From positions 1,054,001-1,118,000 of the forward strand of contig NZ_JACOQK010000001.1 of NCBI RefSeq assembly GCF_014297275.1: DNA of 64,000 nucleotides, in the 5' to 3' direction. The notes beneath the pieces are model-generated. The model had not been told where the DNA came from. It saw nothing but the letters and a program-made list of their open reading frames with translations, and searched no databases. A program made the position numbers and the translations under genes. Positions 53,042 to 62,945 of the stretch are shown here, in pieces. This DNA is from Clostridium facile. GTDB taxonomy: Bacteria; Bacillota; Clostridia; Oscillospirales; Ruminococcaceae. The number at the start of each line of letters is the position of its first letter. Within the stretch, counting starts at the first letter, position 1.

Positions 53042-53422
53042 CATGTAAAAATATATTTTACGTTTTTATTATATCGTATAATTACTATGAACACAATACT
53101 TCTATATAATTTTTAGAAATTTTAACAATATTCAATAATAAAAATTATAGGAAATGCCCTATTTTTGGGCCGCACCAACAAGTGTGATCATAAAATAAAG
53201 TAAAAGATGCCTTACTATTAATTTTATTGGTAATTAAATTGAGAGTTTTCTAGTTTCACAAATAACGACTAAAATATTTGTGGAATTTGGAGATATTTTT
53301 TTCTTTTGAAATCGATTATACTGAAAAGGAAAGGAACAGGGAAACTGGAGTAACAACAATTTTGTTGGAAAAGGAGGATAACAATCAATTTACTATTTCG
53401 TAGCACAAAGGAGGAAAAGACT
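53042..53422. other. Promoter region of the GH78-like gene
   Basis: A/T-rich and without a gene. The strong ribosome site AAAGGAGGAAAAGAC lies directly before the TTG start at 53423. No near-consensus promoter or operator stands out; possible -10 sequences such as TATACT occur near 53309. Confidence 0.4.
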
Positions 53423-56400
53423 TTGAGGAAAATGAAAAAATTGCTTAGCCTTGTGTTAAGCTGCTGCCTGCTCTGTACGCCAGTGCTGACTGTAACCGCC
53501 AGCGTGGAGGATGCGGAGAACAAACCCACTACTGACTGGACGGCAAACTGGATTTGGGATGACAGCGATACCGGAAATACCTGGATGAATTTCCGCAAGG
53601 AGGTTACGCTGGACCAGGTGCCGGAATCCGTTACAGCCAGAATAGCAGTGGACACCCGCTACTGGCTGACTGTAAACGGGGAACCGGTGGTATTCGAGGG
53701 CCAGTTGAAACGCGGCCCTACACCGGAGGATACTTATTTTGATGAAGTGGAACTTGCCCCCTATCTGTACGAAGGGGAAAACACCATTGCGGTACAGGTG
53801 TGGTACTGGGGCCCTCGTGTGGCTTTGGGGGAAGGAAAATTCAGCCAGAGCTTCTCGGATAATTCTTCCGGCAAAGGCGGCTTTTTGTTTGAAGCGGATT
53901 TTGGTGATCAGAAAGTGGTTTCGGATAAAAGCTGGAAGGTCTGCAAGGACGCCGCCTATATTGACGACAACCCCTTTAACGAGGACCAGCCAAACTACCG
54001 TCTACCAGAATACAACGTGTATTATGACGCCCGTCTGGAAATTGGGGATTGGACTGACCCGGACTTTGACGACAGTTCCTGGGCAAACGCCACCGAACTG
54101 GGCAAAGCCCCCTGCGCCCCTTGGAACCAGCTATACGAACGCTCCATCCCACAATGGAAGGACTATGGCTTAAAAGAATATTTGAACATGGATGCCTACC
54201 GGGGAAACGTCACCACCGAGGATGAGGTCATCCAGATGGACCTGCCTTACAATGCCCAGATCACCCCATACTTAAAGGTGAAAGCCCCTGCCGGAAAGAA
54301 AATTGAAATGCGCACCGAAGTAAACGAACGGGGCTATGGCACAGTGATGAACACCTACATCACCAAAGAGGGGGAACAGGAATTTGAGGCGCTGAGCTGG
54401 TTCAATGGGCAGCATGTGTTCTACACCATCCCGGCCGGCGTGGAGATTATCAGCCTGCAATACCGGGAAACTGGATATGATACCGAATTTGCCGGCAGTT
54501 TTTCCAGTGAGGATGATTTCTATAATACCCTGTGGCAAAAAGCGCAGCGTTCCCTGTATATTAATATGAGGGATAATTTTATGGACTGCCCTGACCGGGA
54601 ACGTGCCCAGTGGTGGGGGGACGCCACCAACGATATGAACATCGCTGCGTACGCCTTTGACCCCTCCGCCTTTTTGCTGTACGAAAAAGGCCTGGACACC
54701 ATGGCCAACTATGTGGACCCGGAAACCGATGTGCTGCAAACCATTGTGCCAATCCGTACCCGCTTATTGGAATACCCGGTACAGCAGCTAGCGGGGATCA
54801 ACGGCTACTGGGATTACTATATGTACAGCGGCAACAAGGAAATTCTGGAACAAATGTATGATTCCGCCAAAAACTACCTGAACCTTTGGGAAATTGGGGA
54901 CGACGGTTTAGTGGTTCACCATTATGGTACAGCGGAATGGCCCGACTGGGGCGACAACGCCGATATGATTACCCTGGAAAACGCCTGGTATTACCTGGCA
55001 CTTGGGGCAGCGAAAAAAATGGCGGCTGAAATCGGGCGCGATGAGGATATCGCCCTATACGATGCCCGGATGCAGACCCTTTACCGTGGCTACCAGACGC
55101 TTTGGACAGAGGATGGTTTCCGCTCCAACGCTGTCGCCCAACCGGATGACCGTGGAAACGCCATCGCTGTATTGGCGGGCTTGGCGGATGAAACCCAGTA
55201 TCCAACCATCCAGAGGCTGTTAAAAAACACCTACAATTCCAGCCCATATATGGAAAAATACATCCTGGACGCTTTGTGTAAAATGGATTTGATGGAAGAC
55301 GCCCAGGCAAGGATGAAAACCCGCTATACTCCAATGGTGGAAGATGATTACACCACACTGTGGGAGTATTGGAACAAGAGCTCCGGCACCAACAACCACG
55401 GTTGGTCAGGCGGCCCACTGGTTACCATGTCCAGATACATGGCCGGCATTGCCCCAACTGCCCCAGGGTATTCGGAATACCAGATCAAACCGGATATGGG
55501 TGAGTTAAACCAGATCAGCTCGACTGTTTCCACCGTAAAAGGGGAAATCAAGGTGGATTTAAAACGGGACGCTGCTGCCAAAACATTTGATTTTGGTTTC
55601 ACCTCCCCTGCCAACACCACTGCTACCATCGCCATTCCACGCTTCGCGGAAGAAAACATGACGGTTTCTGTTGGGGATACTGTGGTATTTGCCAACGGGG
55701 CAGCGGCGGATGCTGTACAGGGCGTTACCTACACAGGAAACGACAGCGAATACATCTATTTTGTAGTACAGCCCGGCAGCTGGAACTTCCATGCGGAAGC
55801 AGCCCAGCCTGGAACAGCACAGGAGTATCCAATCGAAATCAATGGGGCATCCGGTTCCATCCTGTTAAACGGAACCCAAATCAACCTTCCTTATACCGAC
55901 ACGGTTGCCGCTGGCTCTGAACTCACAGTAGAAGCGGTTCCGGAAGAAGGCAAGGTATTTTCCGGATGGTCCGGCAGCTACGCTTCCCAGGATCCTACCA
56001 TTACAATCCAGGTAGACCATCCGGTCCGCTTAACCGCCAACTTTAAGGATGAAGTGGAAAAACAGTATTATCTGGTCCACATTGAGGACCCTGTGGATTC
56101 CCAATCCAGGATTGAGTACGAGGGGACGGAATACACCCTTCCGGCTACGATTGCCGTACCGAAAAATGAAAACGCCACCATTACAGCGCTGGACGATACC
56201 TTTATCAACTGGGGCGGCAGCCTGTTCTCCACAGAACGCAGCCTGACCCTGACAGTGACCAACGATACCACCATCCTGTTAAACGCGGCGTACAACAAAA
56301 CAAGCAATTTTGCCCTTGGCGGGAATGTGACGGCCACCAATACCATCAATAATTCCACCTGGACCAACCAGCATCTGACCGATGGCAACCTGGACACCGG

Positions 56401-58633
56401 CATGAGCACCAATGTCATTAAAAACGTGGCGGAAGACGGCAGCATTACCCCATATGACATCACCGTTGACCTGAAACAAACCCAGACGTTTGACAACGTT
56501 GTGCTTTACCCAAGGACAAATTCCCATACAGAGGAGTACCTCTCCCCTAACTTCCCACGGGAATTCATCATCCAGGTCAGCAACGATGGGGAAACCTTCA
56601 CCGATGTGAAACAGGTGGTGGTAGACCCCAATCCGAACAAAACACCGGTTAGCATCGATTTTGAGGTGCAGACCGCCCGCTATATCCGAATCCATGTAAC
56701 CCGCATGGGGGATTACGCAGCGGATGAATCCGCCATCAACCCTTACCGTGTACAGCTGATGGAGCTGGAAGTTTACAACAAAAACCATCCGGCGGAAGAA
56801 TGCACCCTCAGCCTGGACGCTGTTGGGGATGGCGCTGTACGGATCAACGGGCAACTGGAACAGTTCCCATTCAGCAAGAGTTATCCGGCGGGAAGTATTG
56901 TTTCCATCGAAGCTGTTGCGGCAACTGAAGGGGATTTCCAGTTTATTGGATGGACTGGAAAAATAGAAACAACCAACCGTCCGCTCTATGTACAGCTTAA
57001 TGAGAACATCAACCTGACCGCCCAGTTTAAATCCATGCACGAGGTGGAAAAAGTAAACCTGGCGGCTGGAAAAACCGTAAAAGCGAACAACAGCTTAAAC
57101 AGTTCTGACTGGAAACCAAATTATCTGACCGATGGCAAGACGGATTCCAACACCAAAGGCGCCAGAGGGTTCTCCTCCAACAAATATTTTGAAGCGGAAT
57201 TAACTTCCAACCAGCCTTGGGTCGAAATCGATCTTGGCACCGCTTCCAAATTTAATGAGTTGGTGATCTATCCACGTACCGACACCACTACCGCGGATGG
57301 GGAAACCCCAAACTATCCGGAGGAATTCCAGATTCAGGTAATGGATGAAAACGGGGATTACCAAACCGTATTGGAGGTAACCGGGCAACAGGCTTCTTCC
57401 ATCGATGGCGCCCAAACCTACCAGTTTGACGACCAGACCTCCCGTTATATTCGGATTTTCCCAACCAAACTGGGGACTCCAGCAAAACAGGAAACCTCCT
57501 ACTACCGGCTGCAATTGGCGGAAATTGAGGTTTACAACGAACAGATAGATTCATCCCCTGTGGAAACCGGTAAAATTACCTTAACCAGCAGTTCCGACAG
57601 GATGACGGTTGGCAGCCAGATGGAAGTCACCGCCACAGTGGAAAATTCCAGCCTGGAGGATAACTCCCTAATTTGGACTGTTGAGGATGAACAGGGTATG
57701 GTATCCGATGTTTTGAGCCTTTCCAACCTGGATACCAACCAGCCAACTGTGACGGCAAACCGGGAAGGTTCCGCCTATGTGGTAGCCCGGTTCGCCAACG
57801 GCTTGCCAACCATGGCAAAACTGAAAATTGAAGTGGAACAGCTGGATCTTTCCATTTTAAATGCGGTGATTACCTATGCGGAAGATGCCAAAGCCAGCGG
57901 AGAATATGACAACGCCATTGAAAGCGTACAAAAATCTTTTGACGCAGCGTTGGAAAACGCCAAGGCAGTGGCAGGAAATAATGCAGCGACACAGGAAGAA
58001 GTGGATGCAGCATGGCAGACTTTGCTGAATGAAATCCATAAATTAGGATTTGTAGCTGGAGATAAAACCGCCCTTGCTTCCCTGATCGAAGCAGCCAACG
58101 GTATCAACGCTAAACTTGATCTGTATGTGGAAGCAGGAAAAGCGGAATTTACCGCAGCATTGGAAGCAGCAGTAGGAGTATATGAAGATGGCGACGCCAT
58201 GCAGGCAGAAGTCAATACCGTGGCTGACAACCTGTTAAACGCGATGCTCAACCTGAGGTTAAAAGCGGATAAATCCATCCTGCAACAAGTGATTGCGGAA
58301 GCAAACGGAAAAGATGCGAACGCTTACACAGCGGAAAGCTACGCAGTACTGCAAGTAGCAGTAAATGAAGCAAATGCAATCATGGAAAATGAAAACGCAA
58401 CCCAGGACGAAGTGGACACAGCAGTAACAAATGTACAAACTGCAATGGATAACCTGGTAGCGGTAGATGGAACTTCTGCTGAAACACCAACAGAAAATGT
58501 TGCCCAGACCGGACAGGAATCCACTACATCCAAAACGAACGGAGCAAAAACAGGCGACTTCGCCCCAATCGCAGGGCTGGCAGCCATCGCTTTTGCAAGT
58601 GGTATGCTATTATTCACTCGCAGAAAAAGATAA
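53423..58633 (+). CDS. Secreted GH78-like alpha-L-rhamnosidase, multidomain, FIVAR-tailed and anchored
   Basis: The TTG at 53423 is used as start because AAAGGAGG lies 8 bases before it (ATG at 53432 possible). It is 1736 aa. A signal peptide (KKLLSLVLSCCLLCTPVLTV, cut near TAS) precedes lectin-like and Bac_rhamnosid domains (about 35-380; ANWIWDDSDTGNTWMNFRKE) and an (alpha/alpha)6 catalytic barrel (about 360-690; NMRDNFMDCPDRERAQWWGD, the GH78 D-C-P-x-R motif, and NNHGWSGGPLVTMSRYMAGI). Then come a bacterial repeat (about 810-880), two F5/8C domains (about 960-1130 and 1210-1380), an Ig-like region (about 1385-1470), three FIVAR repeats (1475-1680) and the tail AKTGDFAPIAGLAAIAFASG with RRKR. 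GH78 enzymes release L-rhamnose from plant glycans and glycosides. No AraC gene adjoins it. Confidence 0.87.
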   Translation: MRKMKKLLSLVLSCCLLCTPVLTVTASVEDAENKPTTDWTANWIWDDSDTGNTWMNFRKEVTLDQVPESVTARIAVDTRYWLTVNGEPVVFEGQLKRGPTPEDTYFDEVELAPYLYEGENTIAVQVWYWGPRVALGEGKFSQSFSDNSSGKGGFLFEADFGDQKVVSDKSWKVCKDAAYIDDNPFNEDQPNYRLPEYNVYYDARLEIGDWTDPDFDDSSWANATELGKAPCAPWNQLYERSIPQWKDYGLKEYLNMDAYRGNVTTEDEVIQMDLPYNAQITPYLKVKAPAGKKIEMRTEVNERGYGTVMNTYITKEGEQEFEALSWFNGQHVFYTIPAGVEIISLQYRETGYDTEFAGSFSSEDDFYNTLWQKAQRSLYINMRDNFMDCPDRERAQWWGDATNDMNIAAYAFDPSAFLLYEKGLDTMANYVDPETDVLQTIVPIRTRLLEYPVQQLAGINGYWDYYMYSGNKEILEQMYDSAKNYLNLWEIGDDGLVVHHYGTAEWPDWGDNADMITLENAWYYLALGAAKKMAAEIGRDEDIALYDARMQTLYRGYQTLWTEDGFRSNAVAQPDDRGNAIAVLAGLADETQYPTIQRLLKNTYNSSPYMEKYILDALCKMDLMEDAQARMKTRYTPMVEDDYTTLWEYWNKSSGTNNHGWSGGPLVTMSRYMAGIAPTAPGYSEYQIKPDMGELNQISSTVSTVKGEIKVDLKRDAAAKTFDFGFTSPANTTATIAIPRFAEENMTVSVGDTVVFANGAAADAVQGVTYTGNDSEYIYFVVQPGSWNFHAEAAQPGTAQEYPIEINGASGSILLNGTQINLPYTDTVAAGSELTVEAVPEEGKVFSGWSGSYASQDPTITIQVDHPVRLTANFKDEVEKQYYLVHIEDPVDSQSRIEYEGTEYTLPATIAVPKNENATITALDDTFINWGGSLFSTERSLTLTVTNDTTILLNAAYNKTSNFALGGNVTATNTINNSTWTNQHLTDGNLDTGMSTNVIKNVAEDGSITPYDITVDLKQTQTFDNVVLYPRTNSHTEEYLSPNFPREFIIQVSNDGETFTDVKQVVVDPNPNKTPVSIDFEVQTARYIRIHVTRMGDYAADESAINPYRVQLMELEVYNKNHPAEECTLSLDAVGDGAVRINGQLEQFPFSKSYPAGSIVSIEAVAATEGDFQFIGWTGKIETTNRPLYVQLNENINLTAQFKSMHEVEKVNLAAGKTVKANNSLNSSDWKPNYLTDGKTDSNTKGARGFSSNKYFEAELTSNQPWVEIDLGTASKFNELVIYPRTDTTTADGETPNYPEEFQIQVMDENGDYQTVLEVTGQQASSIDGAQTYQFDDQTSRYIRIFPTKLGTPAKQETSYYRLQLAEIEVYNEQIDSSPVETGKITLTSSSDRMTVGSQMEVTATVENSSLEDNSLIWTVEDEQGMVSDVLSLSNLDTNQPTVTANREGSAYVVARFANGLPTMAKLKIEVEQLDLSILNAVITYAEDAKASGEYDNAIESVQKSFDAALENAKAVAGNNAATQEEVDAAWQTLLNEIHKLGFVAGDKTALASLIEAANGINAKLDLYVEAGKAEFTAALEAAVGVYEDGDAMQAEVNTVADNLLNAMLNLRLKADKSILQQVIAEANGKDANAYTAESYAVLQVAVNEANAIMENENATQDEVDTAVTNVQTAMDNLVAVDGTSAETPTENVAQTGQESTTSKTNGAKTGDFAPIAGLAAIAFASGMLLFTRRKR

Positions 58634-58805
58634 TTTTTTCATTTTTCTCTCGTATTTATAATAGGACATCCTCCATTTTATCAAGTATAAGGTTGCGGAT
58701 GTCAATTGCAACAAAACACTCTGATACAGGATCATTCTATAATACGCAAAAGGGAAATTTTATTTCCTAGCTAGATAATACAACTTATAGGTATACCCTT
58801 ATATA

Positions 58806-58838
58806 AAAAAACAAGCCATTTTAAAATGGCTTGTTTTT
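58806..58838 (+). terminator. Terminator of the GH78-like gene
   Basis: A perfect palindrome AAAAAACAAGCCATTTT/AAAATGGCTTGTTTTTT, 173 bp after the stop. The remainder of 58634-59059 holds nothing else I can name. Confidence 0.8.
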
Positions 58839-59059
58839 TTATATAAATAGTTTTATGGTAGTTTTTAGCGTAAAACTATTTAGAGAATAGATACTATAGC
58901 AGTTTTTTATTAGGACCTTTCTCTATCATTTTTATTTGATGATATATTGCATGAGAAAATAAAACACAGAAGTTCCAAACATTGGATAAAATCGGAAACA
59001 TTATCCCCTAACCGCCTTTTCCCGATTAGCGATAGAAATAACCTACCCTTCCAGCAGAA

Positions 59060-60190
59060 TTATTCAAACGCTTTGGCGACATTTTTCAACTGCTGAATGA
59101 TGTCAATATGCTGTGGGCAGGCGCGCTCACACTGGCCACACTCAATACAATCAGAGGCTTTCCCATAAGTTTTGGCATAATTTTCGTAATAAACCGACTG
59201 AATGGAAAATCCCTTGTTGGAAGATAGCTGTTCCGCGTTATACAAAGCAAAATATTTGGGGATAGCAATCTTTTTTGGGCAGCCTGCTACGCAGTATTCA
59301 CAAGCAGTACAAGGGACTGCGATGGATTTGTTAATTTGATCTACCGCTTGGGAGATCACCTTTTGTTCCTCTGCTGTCAGCGGTTTAAAATCTTCCATAT
59401 AACCGGTATTGTCCAACAACTGTTCCATATTGGACATTCCACTCAATACTACCATTACATTTTCCAAGCTGGCAACATAACGGATTGCCCACGAAGCAAA
59501 CGACCAGTCTGGGTGCGCCTGGTGGAACAGTTGTTCCACTGATTCCGGTACATTTGCTAGTGTGCCGCCTTTTACCGGTTCCATAACTACAACTGGTTTT
59601 TTGTGTTTAGTGGCAACCTCGTAGCATTTTCTGGATTGGATGCTTTCATTCTCCCAATCCAAATAATTCAGTTGCAGTTGGACAAAGTCCACTTCTGGAT
59701 GTTTGGTTAAAATTTCATCCAGCAACTCAGCGTTATCATGGTAGGAAAAACCAATGTTGCGGATTTTTCCCTCCTCCTTTTTTTGCTGGATAAACTCAAA
59801 GGCATGGAATTTTTCCGCAATCTGATTGTGGTCAATCTTCAGGTTATGAAGCAGATAGTAATCAAAGTAATCTACTCCACATTTTTCCAGCTGTTCCTGA
59901 AAAATCCGGTCCAAATCCTCCTGCTTTTTCAAAAACATGGTGGGCATTTTAGTCGCCACAGTAAAACTCTCCCGTGGATGACGTTTCACCAATGCTTCCC
60001 GTAAAGCGATTTCACTTTTAAATTCATGGTACATATAGGCTGTATCAAAATAGGTAAACCCTTTTTCCAAAAATGTATCCACCATCTTACAGACAGTTTC
60101 CATGTCAATATTAGCATCGTCTTCCCCGATTTTTGGAAGGCGCATCATACCAAATCCAAGCCGTTTCAAACGGAATCCCTTCTTTCTCAT
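59060..60190 (-). CDS. Aldo/keto reductase with C-terminal 2x[4Fe-4S] ferredoxin domain
   Basis: The start is uncertain: 60190 (MRKKGFRLKRLGFG) or 60199, 11 or 2 bases after AAAAGGA. At 376 aa it has an AKR barrel with the catalytic tetrad elements FDTAYMYH (D, Y) and ATKMP (K), LHNLKIDH (H), followed by two ferredoxin-like cysteine clusters, CTACEYCVAGCP (about 280) and CIECGQCERACP (about 345). Such AKRs in anaerobes are predicted oxidoreductases fed by ferredoxin; the substrate is unknown. A related protein lies at 61310-62455, with an ECF transporter in between. Confidence 0.87.
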   Translation of the reverse strand: MRKKGFRLKRLGFGMMRLPKIGEDDANIDMETVCKMVDTFLEKGFTYFDTAYMYHEFKSEIALREALVKRHPRESFTVATKMPTMFLKKQEDLDRIFQEQLEKCGVDYFDYYLLHNLKIDHNQIAEKFHAFEFIQQKKEEGKIRNIGFSYHDNAELLDEILTKHPEVDFVQLQLNYLDWENESIQSRKCYEVATKHKKPVVVMEPVKGGTLANVPESVEQLFHQAHPDWSFASWAIRYVASLENVMVVLSGMSNMEQLLDNTGYMEDFKPLTAEEQKVISQAVDQINKSIAVPCTACEYCVAGCPKKIAIPKYFALYNAEQLSSNKGFSIQSVYYENYAKTYGKASDCIECGQCERACPQHIDIIQQLKNVAKAFE

Positions 60191-60249
60191 ATTGATCATT
60201 ATCCTTTTTACATGCCAATTTACAAATTGTTTCGCTTGCAAAAAGAATC

Positions 60250-60672
60250 CTATTTTATGTTTAATTCTATTAAGGTTTGCTGTATTTTCTGCAAAGCAGT
60301 TTCCGGATCAGAAATCCCTTCCACAGCATTTTCCATTGGACAGGGACCTGTTCCCGCACGGTTGATAATCATAGGGACTTTTTGACCATATTCCAGTTCA
60401 ATCCCATATTGGGTGAACACTTCCGCCGCCTTTTCGCTGACAACTGGAGTGTACACCGCTGTTATCCCTAACATCACAAACAACAGCGCGGATGCTTTTC
60501 CGATGACTTTATCAGCTGCGGAAAACCCTGTTAAATCTGTGCCGCTTTGAATCCATTCCACTAAAGGGACAACCCCTCTGGATTGACTGGTATACATGGT
60601 ATCCTCCTTGCACACCACACAGGTATAAGGCTGTTGCAGCAAAATTTCCTTTGCTTTTTGTAGATTATTCAT
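60250..60672 (-). CDS. DUF1893 domain protein
   Basis: This 140-aa protein matches DUF1893 and related families: NNLQKAKEILLQQPYTCVVC, SQSRGVVPLVEWIQSGTDLT and GKASALLFVMLGITAVYTPV, ending with the pattern CPMENAVEGISDPETALQKI. The ATG at 60672 overlaps the stop of the ECF S-component gene by 8 bp, so they are one operon. DUF1893 proteins are found beside ECF S components and ferredoxin-type reductases in Clostridia; the role is unknown. Confidence 0.85.
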   Translation of the reverse strand: MNNLQKAKEILLQQPYTCVVCKEDTMYTSQSRGVVPLVEWIQSGTDLTGFSAADKVIGKASALLFVMLGITAVYTPVVSEKAAEVFTQYGIELEYGQKVPMIINRAGTGPCPMENAVEGISDPETALQKIQQTLIELNIK

Positions 60673-61219
60673 AGTATTTTTTGAGCCCTTCCATACGGTA
60701 TGACAACAGTGGAATAATTGCCCATTGTAAAAGGATGCCTGGCAGACCTTGGGCAACACTGGTCCAGATAGAAGCAAGTTGAACCGCTTGGTTTCCAAAA
60801 CCAAATACAGCGATGGCGATGGCGATTCCTCTTACTACACGGCCGGCAACTTGAGCGATAACCAGTTTTGCGAATACAGGCATTTTGACATGAACCAACA
60901 AACCACTTACCAAACCATATCCAGCCAGTTCAAACATCATAAACGGCAATAACGCTGCTGCTGGCATACCGGAAATCGCAAAACTGACCAATGGGCTAAC
61001 CGCACCGGCAATGATGCCAACAACTGGCCCCGCCATTAATCCTGCAACAAATACAGGGATGTGCATTGGTAAAAATACAGAGCCCAACATCGCTCCAGTA
61101 CCGGAAATAATTCCCATGACATGGAACAATTGTGGTAAAACAATCGCAGTAGCGATTGCCAAAATAGTAGTAATGGTTTTTGCCTTAAATGAGGTTTTAT
61201 TCAATGTAATAGTAGACAT
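60665..61219 (-). CDS. ECF transporter S component, substrate unassigned
   Basis: The ATG at 61219 follows GGAG by 8 bases, giving 184 aa. The protein has six hydrophobic helices and the S-component landmark PMHIPVFVAGLMAGPVVGII (about 48-67), then GAVSPLVSFAISGMPAAALL. The energising EcfA/EcfT module is not in the window, so it is a group II (shared-module) S component. No riboswitch is visible upstream to name the vitamin or metal, but the DUF1893 gene and the reductases on both sides suggest a cofactor precursor. Confidence 0.85.
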   Translation of the reverse strand: MSTITLNKTSFKAKTITTILAIATAIVLPQLFHVMGIISGTGAMLGSVFLPMHIPVFVAGLMAGPVVGIIAGAVSPLVSFAISGMPAAALLPFMMFELAGYGLVSGLLVHVKMPVFAKLVIAQVAGRVVRGIAIAIAVFGFGNQAVQLASIWTSVAQGLPGILLQWAIIPLLSYRMEGLKKYYE

Positions 61220-61309
61220 AGTCAAATCTCCTTTATTTTGATTGTGTTATACCATAGTGTGCATATCTTCTTATAAACACTAGGTATCCTTAAAATTAGA
61301 TTTTATTTT

Positions 61310-62455
61310 CTATTTCTGAAAAATATCTTGTGCCTGTTTCATATTATTTCGCACAGGTACTTCAAACGGACAGCGTTTTTCACATTGCCCGCATTGGACA
61401 CACTCACTGGCTAAATGAGGCAATGCAGCATAATGTTCCCGTACTGTTTCCGGAATTTCCCCCTGTGCTTTGGCTAGGTTAAGGAACTTTGTCACTGCCG
61501 CGATATCAATCCCTTTCGGGCATGGAGCGCAGTGTCCGCAATACATACAATGCCCTTTCCAGCTGATTTTTGGAAGAGACGCAAATGCTGTAGCATAATC
61601 CCGCTCTTCCTCAGATGCGGTTTCATACTCCAGATTTGCCCGCAATTCCTCCATGGAATGGATGCCGGACATGACAGTAGCAACAGCGGGACGGGTCAGC
61701 GCATAGTGGATGCACTGGTTAACGGTAAGCGGCATACCTGCTGGAGAATACTTACTCAACAGGTCACCTCCGCCAAACGCCTTCATGACGGTGATTCCAA
61801 CGCCTAAGCGTTGGCAGACTTCATATAAATGTTCCCGCTTTGGATCCATATTGATCAAATCCTTGGAATAGCTTTCTTCCGACCAGAGGTTCTCACAATC
61901 CTCATCCCCCGGCAACAAATCGTAACAGGGGTTGATGCTGAACATCAATACATCGATTAATCCGCTTTTTACCGCTTTTAACGCGGCAATTGGATTATGG
62001 CTGCTCAATCCGATAAAACGGATTTTCCCCGCTTTTTTCTGTTCCAGAGCATACTGTATCACATCACCGTTGGCAATTTCATCCCAAGTTTCCACCGAAT
62101 CCACATAATGGATCATACCAATATCAATATAATCCGTTTTCAGGCGCTTTAACAAATCCTCAAACGATTCTTTTACCTCATTTTGTTTGCGGGTGGCTTT
62201 GTACTGCCCATCCTGCCAAACGGTGCAAAGATGTGCCTGCATAATAAAGTTTTCCCGCCTGCCTTGCAATACCGTTCCAATATTGTCCCGCAATTCTGGA
62301 TTTGGACTATACAGATCCATGCAGTTTACTCCCTGGGAAATAGCATACTCAAACAATTCTCTAGTAAACTCCATGCTACGTCCATTAAAACCCTCACATC
62401 CTAGACCAATCTCACTGACTTGTATCCCTGTCCTTCCTAATATCCGATACTCCAT
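61310..62455 (-). CDS. Aldo/keto reductase with C-terminal 4Fe-4S motifs
   Basis: The protein is 381 aa from the ATG at 62455, where GGGAGG lies 7 bases before; the frame upstream overlaps the flavodoxin gene and is rejected. AKR barrel: MEYRILGRTGIQVSEIGLGC, NCMDLYSPNPE (catalytic D and Y-like), MIHYVDSVETWDEI. Two cysteine clusters follow: CMYCGHCAPCPKGI (about 302) and CVQCGQCEKRCPFE (about 355). The catalytic lysine region is less clear than in the sister at 59060-60190. It is operon-linked to the flavodoxin gene (16 bp). Confidence 0.87.
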   Translation of the reverse strand: MEYRILGRTGIQVSEIGLGCEGFNGRSMEFTRELFEYAISQGVNCMDLYSPNPELRDNIGTVLQGRRENFIMQAHLCTVWQDGQYKATRKQNEVKESFEDLLKRLKTDYIDIGMIHYVDSVETWDEIANGDVIQYALEQKKAGKIRFIGLSSHNPIAALKAVKSGLIDVLMFSINPCYDLLPGDEDCENLWSEESYSKDLINMDPKREHLYEVCQRLGVGITVMKAFGGGDLLSKYSPAGMPLTVNQCIHYALTRPAVATVMSGIHSMEELRANLEYETASEEERDYATAFASLPKISWKGHCMYCGHCAPCPKGIDIAAVTKFLNLAKAQGEIPETVREHYAALPHLASECVQCGQCEKRCPFEVPVRNNMKQAQDIFQK

Positions 62456-62471
62456 AATATTCCTCCCTTCC

Positions 62472-62945
62472 TTAAGATATTTGATGAATCCAACGGCTGA
62501 GTTCCTCCTGGGAAGTTGCCATGCTGGAAGCTCTAAAATAGATATCAATTTCCGGTTGTACCAAGGCGTCTGGACAACTTTGTTGCAAATCTTTAATTGT
62601 GTGTCCAATCCATCCGCCATCTGTAATAAATGGATACACTTTTTTACCTGCCAGGGAATTTTGCTCCAAAAAACTTGCTACCGCAGGGGCATAGGTATAC
62701 CACCAGACAGGAGATCCCAACACAATCGTATCATACTGGCTGATATCAACCCCGATTGGCTGGATAGGAGGATGATACCTCTGGTCAACCTCTTTTTTTC
62801 CTTGGTTAACTACTGTATTATAATCCCCAGTATAAGGAGTCACTGTTTCAATTCTGGCAATATCTCCACCAATTTCCTGGTGGATTTTTTCCGCGACTTG
62901 TTTTGTATTTCCACTGTAAGAATAATACAATACCAATGGTTTCAT
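62472..62945 (-). CDS. Flavodoxin
   Basis: The 157-aa protein has the FMN phosphate-loop VLYYSYSGNTKQVAEKI (about 4-20), with T/S-rich S-G-N-T, and the isoalloxazine-side loops GSPVWWYTYAPAVASFL (about 77-93) and FITDGGWIGHTIKDL. It matches the Flavodoxin_4 type. It is directly upstream of the ferredoxin-type aldo/keto reductase and could be its electron donor; AAGGAAG is its ribosome site. The 63-kb gap (62946-63289) upstream has no other gene I can support. Confidence 0.9.
   Translation of the reverse strand: MKPLVLYYSYSGNTKQVAEKIHQEIGGDIARIETVTPYTGDYNTVVNQGKKEVDQRYHPPIQPIGVDISQYDTIVLGSPVWWYTYAPAVASFLEQNSLAGKKVYPFITDGGWIGHTIKDLQQSCPDALVQPEIDIYFRASSMATSQEELSRWIHQIS

Noticed and set aside
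56279..57040. 253-codon minus-strand frame
   Set aside because: It is antisense to the F5/8C region of the GH78-like gene and has no independent support.
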